A DNA stretch of 64,000 bases from the NCBI RefSeq assembly GCF_003994485.1, contig NZ_RZNJ01000002.1:495255-559254 (forward strand), in the 5' to 3' direction. The position numbers were made by a program, and so were the translations under genes. Below the pieces are notes generated by a model that had not been told where the DNA came from, ran no database searches, and saw nothing but the letters and a program-made list of their open reading frames with translations. Shown piece by piece: positions 9,884-21,952 of this stretch (its first letter is position 1; each line of letters opens with the position of its first letter). This DNA is from Arsenicitalea aurantiaca (lineage in GTDB: Bacteria > Pseudomonadota > Alphaproteobacteria > Rhizobiales > Devosiaceae).

Positions 9884-10528
9884 TCAACCCTGTGGCACAT
9901 AGAGAACGATCGCCCCTTCGGCGCTCGTGATCGCGACGACGTCACCGGCATCGTGCCCGGCGGTCGCGAGCGCATCGGCAAGCCGGGCATTGTCCGCCAC
10001 GAGGGGCGCGAGTTCGGCCATGCCCGATCCGTCGATCGAAACCCCGTCGCAGAGCGGCACGATGGCGACGGCACTCTCTGCGCCGATCGGCACGATCTCG
10101 GCCGCATGCATCAGGCGACCCGACACGGTGTCGCTGCAGGTCGATGCCGCGACCTCTTCGGTCTCGGTCGGAAGCGGCTGCGTCGAGATCCCGGTCGAGG
10201 CCTGCCCGATGGTCGTCCCCACGGGCACGCTCTCCGGCTCCCCGCGCTGCCCGCCCGTTGGCAGGCTCACATCGAGACCCGCCCCGACCGAGCCGATCCC
10301 GGTCGAAACCCCGACGCTACCGGAGCCACCCATGCTGCCGTCGCTCGGCCGCGCATCGAGACTGCCGCCAACATCGAGCGAAACCCCGACGCTTCCGCCC
10401 AACGCTTCGACGCTTGTGCCCGAAAGCCCCGAACCTTCAGCCGCCGGCTGGCCCAGCGCAGGGGCGGCCGAGAGGATGAGCAATGCAATGAGCAGGAGGG
10501 GCGGGCGCTGCATGTGTGGCGTCTCCAT
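9884..10528 (-). CDS. Exported Gly/Ser/Val-rich repeat protein, unknown function
   Basis: No recognised family. A signal peptide (QRPPLLLIALLILSAAPALG) precedes a low-complexity middle where short units such as GGSVGVSLDVGGSLD, GSGSVGVSTG and GSVGAGLDVSL recur, giving an alternating small/hydrophobic pattern suited to a beta-structure. The C-terminal 100 residues are more complex and contain two cysteines (ASTCSD and VPLCDGV) and an ITSAEGAIVLYVPQG tail. The start is METPHM at 10528; a second ATG at 10513 has GGAG 9 bases upstream and would equally give the signal peptide. It is convergent with pgi. Confidence 0.7.
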   Translation of the reverse strand: METPHMQRPPLLLIALLILSAAPALGQPAAEGSGLSGTSVEALGGSVGVSLDVGGSLDARPSDGSMGGSGSVGVSTGIGSVGAGLDVSLPTGGQRGEPESVPVGTTIGQASTGISTQPLPTETEEVAASTCSDTVSGRLMHAAEIVPIGAESAVAIVPLCDGVSIDGSGMAELAPLVADNARLADALATAGHDAGDVVAITSAEGAIVLYVPQG

Positions 10529-10620
10529 GGCATCTTTTGACGTCCAACGGCGCCAGAGCCCCGCGAGTTGCACGGGGCCGTCGCGGCCCTGCCGCATCAT
10601 CGCCTTCGATCAGGAGAGAT

Positions 10621-10695
10621 TGGTACGCCGGGAGGGGGTCGAACCCTCGACCATTCGATTAAAAGTCGAATGCTCTACCACTGAGCTACCGGCGC
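10621..10695 (-). tRNA. tRNA-Lys (anticodon UUU)
   Basis: The minus strand folds into a full cloverleaf: acceptor GCGCCGG/CCGGCGT (one G-U pair), D-arm GCTCAGTGGTAGAGC, anticodon arm TTCGA-CTTTTAA-TCGAA giving anticodon TTT, T-arm GAGGG-TTCGACC-CCCTC, and an encoded CCA end (10621-10623). Seventy-five bases in all. Confidence 0.97.
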
Positions 10696-10756
10696 TCCGG
10701 GGACGGAACGTCTGGGCGCGGAACATAGTCGCTGGCCCGTGCCTGTCAACCGCAAT

Positions 10757-11695
10757 TCAGCCCGCTTCCGCCGCTCCGCCCAGCCTTTCCCCGCGATAGG
10801 GCACCGGGTCGCAGGTGATGCCGACCGGCAGCAGGCGCTGGCAGAGCGCCGACGCCGCATTCGGGGAGGCGAGGGGGCCCACAACCAGCCGTCCGGCCTC
10901 GCCCTCGCCATCGAAGCGCGGTTCGAGCCCGATCAGCAGCATGCCGACCTTGGCGGCGATGTCCGTCCACGCGGCGTCCGCGTCGCCGCGCGCCACATCC
11001 GGCCCGAGCGCCACCGCCTGCGCCGCCTCGAGCTCTTCGATCGTTTCGAGTTGCAGCGCCGCCAGCAGCGCCGTGCCGTCATCCTCGGCGTCAGGGGCAG
11101 CCGGCACTTCGAGCGCCGCCTCCTCTTCGCCTGCCGGGGCGTCGGCCTCGGGCTCGGGCTCCGCCAACGGCTCGGGCACGGGCGGCATGGGCTGCAGCGA
11201 TCCGTCCCCCGCCACCAGAACTGCCGCCTGGGGCATCATCGGCCCGCGCTGCACGCTCATCGTCCCGCCGAACACGTCGAACTGTTCGGGCGCATCTCCG
11301 CTCTCGGCCGCCGCGCCGATCGAGGCGGTGAGATTGCTCCGGTCGATGGGCGCATTGTCGGGCAGGATTTCGAGCAGGTCCGGTATCGAGACCTCCAGCG
11401 CACCCACCCGCCGCGACGTCTCGCTGCCCCGCTGCTCGGCGAGCGAGAACCGCGCCGACATCGTGGCGTTTTCCTGCCGCAGCTGAGCGATCGCCGCCTG
11501 CTGGCTGATGAGCTCGCCATGCAGCTGGTTGAGCGTCGCCCCGTCCGCCCGGCTCGCATGCAGTGCCGCGAAGACCTGCGGGGGCACGCGCGCACCCACA
11601 TTGGCGGCGAGCACGGCAAACGCGCCGCAGCAGAGCGCCACCAGCGCCCATGCGGTCACGTCCGATTGCCGGAACTGGTCTGCAGCACGCGCCAA
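10757..11695 (-). CDS. Single-pass membrane protein with coiled coil and SPOR-like C-terminus
   Basis: The 312-residue product has a short cytoplasmic N-terminus, one membrane helix at about residues 14-35 (VTAWALVALCCGAFAVLAAN), a stretch of about 50 residues with coiled-coil character (LNQLHGELISQQAAIAQLRQ region), an acidic Pro/Glu linker, and a C-terminal domain containing VGPLASPNAASALCQRL and a GITCDPVPYRG end. That end resembles SPOR-type peptidoglycan-binding domains, which is a family-level inference. The start appears to be TTG at 11693-11695 with a G-rich stretch just upstream. It is divergent from glmU, whose product is a peptidoglycan precursor, so a cell-wall role is plausible. 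Confidence 0.72.
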   Translation of the reverse strand: MARAADQFRQSDVTAWALVALCCGAFAVLAANVGARVPPQVFAALHASRADGATLNQLHGELISQQAAIAQLRQENATMSARFSLAEQRGSETSRRVGALEVSIPDLLEILPDNAPIDRSNLTASIGAAAESGDAPEQFDVFGGTMSVQRGPMMPQAAVLVAGDGSLQPMPPVPEPLAEPEPEADAPAGEEEAALEVPAAPDAEDDGTALLAALQLETIEELEAAQAVALGPDVARGDADAAWTDIAAKVGMLLIGLEPRFDGEGEAGRLVVGPLASPNAASALCQRLLPVGITCDPVPYRGERLGGAAEAG

Positions 11696-11884
11696 GCGTC
11701 CCCCCGGACGGAGTGTCGAATCATCGCCGATCCGTGCAGTTTAGTGTTTCGCCACGTCCGGTTGGAACGAAATCGAAGGGCGCAGCCCCGCCAGTGCCGC
11801 GGGCATTATCGGTTTGCCAAGGGATCGGCCTTAGTTTCGTGCCAATCCCGGCCAAAACAGCGACGAAAGAGGCAGGAAGCGAAA

Positions 11885-13240
11885 ATGGCTGAACTAGCGG
11901 CGATCGTGCTGGCAGCGGGTGAGGGCACCCGCATGCGCTCGAGCCTTCCCAAGGTCATGCACCCCATTGGCGGTCGCCCCATGCTGGGCCACGTCCTCGC
12001 TTCGGCCACGCGCGCCGGCGCCGCTCGCCTTTCGGTCGTCATCGGCCCCGATCATCAGGGTGTCGCCGCCATGGTCGCCGCCGATTATCCGGGCGCCGCG
12101 ATGGTGACCCAGGCCGAGCGCCTCGGCACCGCCCATGCCGTGCGCGCCGCCCGCGACCTCTTTTCAGCAGGGACCGGCAATGTCGTCGTCCTCTTCGGGG
12201 ATGGCCCGCTCGTCCGGCACGACACCATCGCCGCCGTCTCCGCCCGGCTCGAGGCGGGCGCGGACATCGTCGTCGTGGGCTTCGATACGCCTGACCCCAC
12301 GGGCTATGGGCGCCTCCTCACCGAGGGCGGCCGCCTGCGCGCCATCCGCGAGCACAAGGATGCGAGCGAAGCCGAACGCGCCGTCACGCTCTGCAATTCG
12401 GGCATCATGGGCTTCCGCGCCGAGGCCCTGCGCGCCATCATCGATCGCATCGGCAATGCCAATGCCAAGGGCGAATTCTACCTGACCGATGCCGTCGAGC
12501 TCGCCAATGCCGATGGACGCGAGGTCGCCTTCACCACCGCTCCGGCCGATGAAGTGCTCGGCGTCAATGACCGCGCCCAGCTCGCCCAGGCCGAACGCCA
12601 GTTCCAGGATCTGCGGCGGCAGGACTTCATGGCCGCCGGCGTCACCCTGCGCGATCCGGCGACCACCTGGCTCTCCTGGGATACCGAAATCGCGCGCGAC
12701 GTCCTGATCGAGCCTTCGGTTTTCATCGGTCCGGGCGTCCGCATCGGCGAGGGCGCAATCATCCGCGCCTTCAGCCATCTCGAGGGCACGACGATCGGCG
12801 CCGGCGCCGAAATCGGGCCCTTCGCGCGCCTCCGCCCGGCCGCCGAAATCGGCGACGGTGCGAAAATCGGCAATTTCGTCGAGGTCAAGAAGGCCGAGAT
12901 CGCTGCCGGCGCCAAGGTCAACCACCTGAGCTATGTGGGCGATGCCAGCATCGGTGCGAAGGCCAATCTCGGCGCCGGCACCATCACCTGCAATTACGAC
13001 GGCACCAACAAGCACCGCACGGTGATCGGGGCAGGGGCCTTCATCGGCTCCAATTCTTCGCTCGTCGCGCCGGTCGAGATCGGCGAGGGCGCCTTCGTCG
13101 GCTCGGGCAGCGTCATCACCGAGGACGTGCCGGCGGATGCTCTGGCGCTCGGGCGTGCCCGCCAGGTCGTTAAGCCCGGCCATGCCGCAACCCTCCGCGA
13201 GCGCGCCCGCGCGCTCAAGGCCCAGAAATCGGGGAAGTAA
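11885..13240 (+). CDS. glmU: Bifunctional UDP-GlcNAc pyrophosphorylase / GlcN-1-P acetyltransferase
   Basis: Makes UDP-N-acetylglucosamine for peptidoglycan and lipopolysaccharide. The 451-residue product has the N-terminal uridyltransferase motif LAAGEGTRMRSSLPKVMHP and a C-terminal left-handed beta-helix of hexapeptide repeats (IGPGVRIGEGAIIRAFSHLEG region) with acetyltransferase blocks NFVEVKKAE and TITCNYDGTNKH. The start ATG 11885 (MAELAAIVLA) follows AGGAAG. The frame extends far upstream but that part is antisense to the neighbouring gene. Three bases separate it from glmS. Confidence 0.97.
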   Translation: MAELAAIVLAAGEGTRMRSSLPKVMHPIGGRPMLGHVLASATRAGAARLSVVIGPDHQGVAAMVAADYPGAAMVTQAERLGTAHAVRAARDLFSAGTGNVVVLFGDGPLVRHDTIAAVSARLEAGADIVVVGFDTPDPTGYGRLLTEGGRLRAIREHKDASEAERAVTLCNSGIMGFRAEALRAIIDRIGNANAKGEFYLTDAVELANADGREVAFTTAPADEVLGVNDRAQLAQAERQFQDLRRQDFMAAGVTLRDPATTWLSWDTEIARDVLIEPSVFIGPGVRIGEGAIIRAFSHLEGTTIGAGAEIGPFARLRPAAEIGDGAKIGNFVEVKKAEIAAGAKVNHLSYVGDASIGAKANLGAGTITCNYDGTNKHRTVIGAGAFIGSNSSLVAPVEIGEGAFVGSGSVITEDVPADALALGRARQVVKPGHAATLRERARALKAQKSGK

Positions 13241-13243
13241 TCC

Positions 13244-15070
13244 ATGTGCGGCATCGTCGGCATCATCGGCACCGAACCCGTCGCCCCGCGCCTCGTCGAG
13301 GCCCTGCGGCGGCTCGAATATCGCGGCTATGACAGCGCCGGCGTCGCCACGCTCGATGGCGGCACGATCGGTCGCCGCCGCGCCGAGGGCAAGCTCGGCA
13401 ATCTGGCCCAGAAACTCGCCTTCGAGCCTTTGGGCGGCACCATCGGCATCGGGCACACGCGCTGGGCCACCCATGGCGCGCCGACCGAGCACAATGCCCA
13501 TCCCCACGCCACCGAGCGCGTCGCCATCGTCCACAATGGAATCATCGAGAACTTCCGCGAGCTTCTCACCGATCTCGGCAAGGACGGCTATCTGCCCAAG
13601 ACGCAGACCGATACCGAGTCCGTCGCGCTCTGGGTCACCCGCGAGCTCGATCGCGGCCTCGCCCCCGAAGCGGCCGTGGCCACGACGCTGAAGGCCCTGC
13701 GCGGCGCCTTCGCCCTCGCCTTCCTCTTCAAGGGCGAAGAGGGCATGCTGATCGCCGCGCGGCGCGGTGCGCCTCTGGCCATCGGGCACGGCACCGCCGA
13801 GATGTATCTGGGCTCCGATGCGATGGCGCTCGCGCCCTTCACCTCGCGCCTCACCTATCTCGAAGACGGGGACTGGGCCGTCATCACGCCCGCCGGCGTC
13901 ACCATACGCGACGGTTCGGACGGCATCGTCCGGCGCGAAACCCAGCTCTCGCAGGCCTCGGCGCTCCTCGTCGACAAGGGCAATCACCGCCACTTCATGG
14001 CCAAGGAGATCTACGAGCAGCCCGAGACCATCTCACACACGCTGAGCCACTACGTCGACATGGGCAATGAAGCGGTCGCCCTGCGCGAGGCGCTTCCGTT
14101 CGATTTCGCGGATCTCTCGCGGCTCACCATCAGCGCCTGCGGCACCGCGTCCTTCGCCGGCGCGATCGCCAAATACTGGTTCGAGCGCCATGCCCGCCTG
14201 CCGGTCGATGTCGATGTCGCCTCCGAGTTCCGGTATCGCGAGCCCCCGCTCGAAAAGGGCGGCCTCTCCCTCTTCATCTCGCAGTCGGGCGAAACCGCCG
14301 ACACGCTCGCCGCGCTCCGCTACTGCGCGGGGCAGGGGCAATACGTCGCCTCCATCGTCAACGTCGCCGAATCCACCATCGCCCGGGAAAGCCAGGTCGT
14401 CTTCCCGACCCTTTGCGGGCCCGAGATCGGCGTTGCCTCCACCAAGGCGCTGACCGCCCAGCTCACCGCGCTCGCCAGCCTCGTCATCGCCGCCGGCGTT
14501 GCGCGCGGCACGCTTGATCGCACCCGCGAGGCCGAACTCGTCCGGGCGCTCGTCGCCCTCCCGAGCGCCGTCTCCGCCGCCCTCGGCACCGAAAGCCAGA
14601 TCGTCGAGATCTCCCGGCGGCTCTCCAAGGCGCGCGACGTCCTTTATCTCGGGCGCGGCCCGATGTTCCCTGTCGCCATGGAAGGCGCCCTGAAGCTCAA
14701 GGAAATCAGCTACATACACGCTGAAGGTTATGCAGCAGGCGAGCTCAAGCACGGCCCCATCGCGCTGGTCGACGAGGCGATGCCCGTGATCGTCGTCGCG
14801 CCCTCGGACGAGCTGATGGAGAAAACCCTCTCCAACATGCAGGAGGTCGCCGCCCGTGGTGGCCAGATCATCCTCATCACCGACGAGGATGGCGCGCGCG
14901 CCGTCGGCGAAGGCGTCGCCGAAACCATCGTCATCCCGAAGGTCGAGAGCTTCGTCGCGCCCATCCTCGCCATGATCCCGGTCCAGCTCCTCGCCTACCA
15001 CACCGCCGTGATGATGGGCACGGACGTGGACCAGCCCCGCAATCTCGCCAAATCGGTAACGGTGGAGTAG
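13244..15070 (+). CDS. glmS: Glutamine-fructose-6-phosphate aminotransferase (isomerizing)
   Basis: Uses glutamine to convert fructose 6-phosphate to glucosamine 6-phosphate, the first step toward UDP-GlcNAc. The 608-residue enzyme starts MCGIVGIIG, with Cys2 as the glutaminase nucleophile exposed after Met removal. N-terminal class II glutaminase (to about residue 220: HTRWATHG, VHNGIIENF) is followed by two SIS sugar-isomerase domains (SACGTASFAGAIAKYW; ISQSGETADT; CGPEIGVASTKALTAQ) and the C-terminal end DQPRNLAKSVTVE. It follows glmU by 3 bases and is probably cotranscribed. No glmS ribozyme-like leader is possible in so short a gap. Confidence 0.98.
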   Translation: MCGIVGIIGTEPVAPRLVEALRRLEYRGYDSAGVATLDGGTIGRRRAEGKLGNLAQKLAFEPLGGTIGIGHTRWATHGAPTEHNAHPHATERVAIVHNGIIENFRELLTDLGKDGYLPKTQTDTESVALWVTRELDRGLAPEAAVATTLKALRGAFALAFLFKGEEGMLIAARRGAPLAIGHGTAEMYLGSDAMALAPFTSRLTYLEDGDWAVITPAGVTIRDGSDGIVRRETQLSQASALLVDKGNHRHFMAKEIYEQPETISHTLSHYVDMGNEAVALREALPFDFADLSRLTISACGTASFAGAIAKYWFERHARLPVDVDVASEFRYREPPLEKGGLSLFISQSGETADTLAALRYCAGQGQYVASIVNVAESTIARESQVVFPTLCGPEIGVASTKALTAQLTALASLVIAAGVARGTLDRTREAELVRALVALPSAVSAALGTESQIVEISRRLSKARDVLYLGRGPMFPVAMEGALKLKEISYIHAEGYAAGELKHGPIALVDEAMPVIVVAPSDELMEKTLSNMQEVAARGGQIILITDEDGARAVGEGVAETIVIPKVESFVAPILAMIPVQLLAYHTAVMMGTDVDQPRNLAKSVTVE

Positions 15071-15073
15071 GGG

Positions 15074-15498
15074 TCAGTCGACAATCTCAGCGACAACGCC
15101 GAATTCACCTGCAGCGGCGACGAGGGTCCGATCGAGCGTGGCGAGAGATGCCCCGTGCCGTTTGGCGAGGGCGAGATGCAGCGCATCGCCTGCTCGCAGT
15201 CCGGTTTGAAAGCGGTGCACCATGGCAGCGGCGAGGGTGAAATCGGCGCTGCCGACTTCGAGCCGCTGAAAGTTGCTGGCCTGCGTAACCGAGAAGGCCT
15301 CATCGATCAGCAGGCGTGTGTCCATGCTGAGCGTTCCGCTACGCATCTTGCGCGAGAGTGCTGAGGCGAACTCCAGCTCCGTCCAGTCTGAGAGAGCCAG
15401 TTGCGCGCCTGCAATCCGGGCGAACCAGCCGAGTGCGCGTTCGCTGTCCCGTTCTGTCACATGCATCGCGACCAGCAGGCTGGTATCGACGTAGATCA

Positions 15499-15499
<1 letters not shown>
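15074..15499 (-). CDS. vapC: PIN-domain ribonuclease toxin (VapC type)
   Basis: Predicted Mg-dependent ribonuclease toxin, 141 residues, the usual VapC size. PIN-domain acidic residues are visible: Asp5 (MIYVDTSLLVA), Glu near 42 (WTELEFASALS), and two aspartates near 100 and 118 (RAGDALHLALA and ATLDRTLV). Its ATG overlaps the stop of the antitoxin gene by one base, the usual antitoxin-first arrangement. It is convergent with glmS, 3 bases away. RNA target unknown. Confidence 0.88.
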
Positions 15500-17901
<2,402 letters not shown>

Positions 17902-18016
17902 AGGTGGGCTCTGAATGCTCGAATGCGCCTGCGGCAAGGCGCGCTGTGGCTAAGGGCTGACATTTACCACGCCAGAGCGTAAGGAAAGCGCCTTCAAATT
18001 GCGAGATCGTCCGCTC

Positions 18017-18304
18017 ATGGCCGACCAGTCCCCAGCCGGAGAAGACATCCTGATGCGCCGCAAGCGCCTGCGCTATCGCGCCTGGCATCGCGGCACGCAG
18101 GAGATGGACCTGATTCTCGGCCCCTATGTCGATGCACATCTCGACCGGCTCGACGGCGCCGCCCTCGACCGGCTCGAGGCCTTCATCGCCGAGGAGGACG
18201 TGCTGCTGCTCAAATGGGTGATGGGGCAGGAACCTCCACCGCCCTCGGCCGATTCCGAGCTCATCGCCGAGCTTGTCGCCTTCCGCCAGTCCTCCTCCCG
18301 GTAA
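18017..18304 (+). CDS. sdhE: FAD assembly factor SdhE
   Basis: Promotes covalent attachment of FAD to the succinate dehydrogenase flavoprotein. The 95-residue product contains the family signature RGxxE in WHRGTQEMDLILG, a helical core, and an LKWVMGQEPPP segment conserved in SdhE. The start ATG 18017 (MADQSPAG) is chosen over an upstream TTG at 17999; neither has an evident ribosome site. The recG-sdhE-mfd neighbourhood is a typical alphaproteobacterial arrangement. Eight bases separate its stop from the mfd start. Confidence 0.93.
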   Translation: MADQSPAGEDILMRRKRLRYRAWHRGTQEMDLILGPYVDAHLDRLDGAALDRLEAFIAEEDVLLLKWVMGQEPPPPSADSELIAELVAFRQSSSR

Positions 18305-18312
18305 TCCGCCCC

Positions 18313-21300
18313 GTGACCGCAAAGACGTCCAAGACGGACCTTCCGTCCCCGATCCGCACCATCGCCAATGTGCCCGACGGCATGCAGCCGATCGTGCTCG
18401 CGCGCCAGCTCGAGCAGCGCCTCGCTGCCGAGCCCGACGCGCCGGTCGCCGCCGTCTTCGTTGCGCGCGACGGCAGGCGCCTGCAGCGCATGGCGGAGAT
18501 CCTCGAGCAGATGCTGCCCGGCCATCCGGTGCTCACCCTGCCGGCCTGGGACTGCCTGCCCTATGACCGCGTCTCGCCCAATGGCGTCACCATTTCCGCC
18601 CGCATGACCGCGCTCGCCGCGCTCACCGATCCGGCGACCAAAGGCGCCATCGTCCTCACCGCCGTCAACGCGCTGATCCAGAAGCTCCCGCCGCGCGAAA
18701 CCGTCGCGACCATGAGCTTCTCGGCGGCCGCCGGGCAGGTGGTTGATAGCGAAAAGCTCATCGCCTGGGCCGCCAATAATGGCTATCTGCGCGTCCCCAC
18801 CGTCCGCGAGACCGGCGAATATGCGGTTCGCGGCGGGCTGATCGATCTTTTCCCCGCCGGCATGGAGAGCCCGCTGCGCTTCGATTTCTTCGGCGCCCAG
18901 CTCGAAACCATCCGCACCTTTGATCCCGACAGCCAGCGCAGCACGGGCAATCTCAAGCGCATTGCGCTCGCGCCGATGAGCGAGGTGGTGCTCGACGCCG
19001 AGACCATCCGCCGTTTCCGCACCCGCTACACCGCCGCCTTCGGCGGCAACACGGTCGATGATCCGCTCTACACCAGCATCAGCGCCGGGCAGCGCTTTCC
19101 CGGCCTGGAGCACTGGATCCCTTTCTTCTACGACCACATGGACCGGCTCGCCGACTATGTGGGCGATGCGCCTTTCGTCCTCGATGATCAGGTGCGCGAG
19201 GCCTTTGCCGACCGCCAGACCCAGATTGCCGACTATTACGAGGCCCGCGAGGACGCCCGCACCGCAAAGCAGGCGACGACCTCCGGCGCCCCCTACAAGC
19301 CCGTGCCACCCGGCGAACTCTACGAGATCGAGGCCGACATCGCCCACCTGCCGGGCGGCGACATCGTCCAGTTCACGCCCTTCGTGCCGGGCGAGGGCAG
19401 GGGCATCGAGGATGCCGGCGGCCGGCTCGCGCACAATTTCGCTGCCGAGCGCGCGAGCCCCGAGACCAACCTCTTCGCCGCCGTCGTCGCGCTCCTCAAG
19501 GAGCAGCGCAAATCCGGCCGCCGCACGATCATCGCCTGCTGGAGCGAGGGTTCGCGCGATCGCATGGCACAGGTCCTTGCCGATCACGGGCTCGCCCATC
19601 CGCGTCTCGCCGCCAATTGGCAGGATGCGGCGACCACCTCGCCCAACACCACCGCGCTCGTCGTCCTGGGGCTCGAATCCGGCTTCGAAACGGACGAAAT
19701 GCTCGTCCTCTCCGAGCAGGACATTCTGGGCGAACGCCTCCTGCGCCCGCAGCGCCGCAAGAAGGCGAGCGACGCGCTCACCGAGGCGACCAGCCTCGCC
19801 GCCGGCGATCTCGTCGTCCACGTCGATCACGGCATCGGCCGCTTCATCGGCCTCAAGGCCATCGAAGCGGCAGGCGCGCCCCATGATTGCGTCGAGATCG
19901 AATACGCGCGCGGCGACAAGCTCTACCTCCCCGTCGAGAACATCGAGCTGCTCTCCCGCTACGGCTCGGAAGAAACGGGTGGCGAGCTCGACCGGCTCGG
20001 CGGCGTGGCGTGGCAGGCCAAGAAGGGGAAGCTCAAGAAACGCATCCGCGAGATGGCCGAGCAGCTCATCAAGATCGCGGCCGCCCGCCAGCTCTCGCGC
20101 GCCGAACCCATCGAATATCCGGTCGGCGCCTATGATGAATTCGCGGCCCGCTTCCCCTATGACGAGACCGAGGACCAGCTCAACGCCATCGGCGCCGTGC
20201 TCGACGATCTGACCTCCGGGCGCGTCATGGACCGGCTCGTCTGCGGCGATGTGGGCTTCGGCAAGACCGAGGTCGCGCTCCGCGCCGCCTTCGCGGTCGC
20301 GCTATCGGGTCGCCAGGTCGCCGTCGTCGTGCCCACGACGCTCCTCGCGCGCCAGCACTACCGCACGTTCGCCGAGCGCTTCTCCGGCCTCCCGGTGCGC
20401 GTCGCGCAGGCCTCCCGCCTCGTCAGCGCCGCCGAGCTCAAGGCAACCAAGGAGGGCCTCGCCGCGGGCCAGGTCGACATCGTCGTCGGCACCCACACCC
20501 TCCTCTCCAAGACCGTGAAGTTCGCCGATCTGGGGCTCCTCATCGTCGATGAGGAGCAGCATTTCGGCGTCGCGCACAAGGAGCGCCTCAAGGAGCTCCG
20601 CGACAACGTCCACGTCCTGACCCTCACCGCGACACCGATTCCGCGCACCCTGCAGCTGGCGCTCACCGGCGTGCGCGATCTGAGCCTCCTCGCGACCCCG
20701 CCCGTCGATCGCCTCGCCATCCGCACCTTCATCTCGCCCTTCGACGCGCTCAGCGTCCGCGAGGCGCTGCTGCGCGAGAAATACCGCGGCGGCCAGTCCT
20801 TCTATGTGGTTCCGCGCATCAAGGACCAGGTCGACATCGCCGAGTTCCTGCGCACCCAGGTGCCCGAAGTCTCCTTCGTCGTCGCCAATGGCCAGATGGC
20901 GCCGGGCGAGCTCGACGACATCATGAACAATTTCTACGACGGCAAGTTCGATGTCCTCGTCGCCACCACCATCGTCGAATCGGGCCTCGACATCCCCAAT
21001 GCCAACACGCTGATCGTGCATCGGGCCGATCATTTCGGCCTTGCCCAGCTCTATCAGATCCGCGGCCGCATCGGGCGCTCCAAGCAGCGCGCCTACGCGC
21101 TCTTCACCGTCCCTGCGGACCGGAAGCTCACCGATACCGCCGAGCGGCGCCTCACGGTCCTGCAATCGCTCGAAAGCCTCGGCGCCGGCTTCCAGCTCGC
21201 AAGCCATGATCTCGACATCCGCGGCGCCGGCAATCTCCTCGGCGAGGAGCAGTCCGGGCACATCCGCGAAGTGGGCTTCGAGCTCTATCAGTCCATGCTG

Positions 21301-21816
21301 GAGGAAGCCGTCGCCGCCCTCCGCTCGGGCGAGGCGGAGTACGAGGATACCAATGAGTGGAGCCCGCAGATCTCGCTCGGCATGCCGGTGATGATCCCAG
21401 AGCACTACGTGCCTGATCTGCAGCTGCGCATGCAGCTCTACCGCCGCCTCGGCGATCTCGCCGATGCCCGCGAGATCGACGCGCTGGGCGCAGAGCTCAT
21501 CGACCGATTCGGTCCTTTGCCCGACGAGGTGGAGGCGCTCCTCAAGATCATCCTGGTCAAAGCGCTCTGCCGCACCGCCAATGTCGAAAAGGTCGATGCC
21601 GGGCCCAAGGGCGCAGTCGTCACGCTGCGCAACAACGAGTTCCCCGATCCGGCCGGTCTCGTGCGCCTCGTCTCAGATCCGGCGAGCAATGTCCGCATCA
21701 AGCCCGACCAGAAGCTCGTCTTTGCGCGCAACTGGCCGACGCCCGAGCAGCGCCTCAAGGGCACCGCGGCAATCCTTGCGCGCCTTGCCCGCCTCGCCGA
21801 AGGCAGCAGCGCCTAG
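18313..21816 (+). CDS. mfd: Transcription-repair coupling factor
   Basis: Translocase that removes stalled RNA polymerase and recruits UvrA. The 1167-residue protein starts at GTG 18313 (MTAKTSKTDLPS), right after sdhE. Order of domains: UvrB-like N-terminus (LPAWDCLPYDRVSP), RNA-polymerase-interacting CarD-like domain near residue 500 (GDLVVHVDHGIGRFIGL), RecG-like helicase with Walker A GDVGFGKTEVAL, DEEQ box VDEEQHFGV, TATPIPRTL and QIRGRIGRS, then the C-terminal TRCF domain. All motifs are intact. Confidence 0.97.
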   Translation: MTAKTSKTDLPSPIRTIANVPDGMQPIVLARQLEQRLAAEPDAPVAAVFVARDGRRLQRMAEILEQMLPGHPVLTLPAWDCLPYDRVSPNGVTISARMTALAALTDPATKGAIVLTAVNALIQKLPPRETVATMSFSAAAGQVVDSEKLIAWAANNGYLRVPTVRETGEYAVRGGLIDLFPAGMESPLRFDFFGAQLETIRTFDPDSQRSTGNLKRIALAPMSEVVLDAETIRRFRTRYTAAFGGNTVDDPLYTSISAGQRFPGLEHWIPFFYDHMDRLADYVGDAPFVLDDQVREAFADRQTQIADYYEAREDARTAKQATTSGAPYKPVPPGELYEIEADIAHLPGGDIVQFTPFVPGEGRGIEDAGGRLAHNFAAERASPETNLFAAVVALLKEQRKSGRRTIIACWSEGSRDRMAQVLADHGLAHPRLAANWQDAATTSPNTTALVVLGLESGFETDEMLVLSEQDILGERLLRPQRRKKASDALTEATSLAAGDLVVHVDHGIGRFIGLKAIEAAGAPHDCVEIEYARGDKLYLPVENIELLSRYGSEETGGELDRLGGVAWQAKKGKLKKRIREMAEQLIKIAAARQLSRAEPIEYPVGAYDEFAARFPYDETEDQLNAIGAVLDDLTSGRVMDRLVCGDVGFGKTEVALRAAFAVALSGRQVAVVVPTTLLARQHYRTFAERFSGLPVRVAQASRLVSAAELKATKEGLAAGQVDIVVGTHTLLSKTVKFADLGLLIVDEEQHFGVAHKERLKELRDNVHVLTLTATPIPRTLQLALTGVRDLSLLATPPVDRLAIRTFISPFDALSVREALLREKYRGGQSFYVVPRIKDQVDIAEFLRTQVPEVSFVVANGQMAPGELDDIMNNFYDGKFDVLVATTIVESGLDIPNANTLIVHRADHFGLAQLYQIRGRIGRSKQRAYALFTVPADRKLTDTAERRLTVLQSLESLGAGFQLASHDLDIRGAGNLLGEEQSGHIREVGFELYQSMLEEAVAALRSGEAEYEDTNEWSPQISLGMPVMIPEHYVPDLQLRMQLYRRLGDLADAREIDALGAELIDRFGPLPDEVEALLKIILVKALCRTANVEKVDAGPKGAVVTLRNNEFPDPAGLVRLVSDPASNVRIKPDQKLVFARNWPTPEQRLKGTAAILARLARLAEGSSA

Positions 21817-21952
21817 GCAACACCTTCTGCGATAACGCTTCTGTAAGGGCGGGGTGTCATGTTATTGCCCGATTTGAGCCCTTGAAGGGCGTGGTCTACA
21901 GCCGGATGGCCGAGCGTCACCGGACCTGCCAAGGGAGCTCCAAGGACACTCG

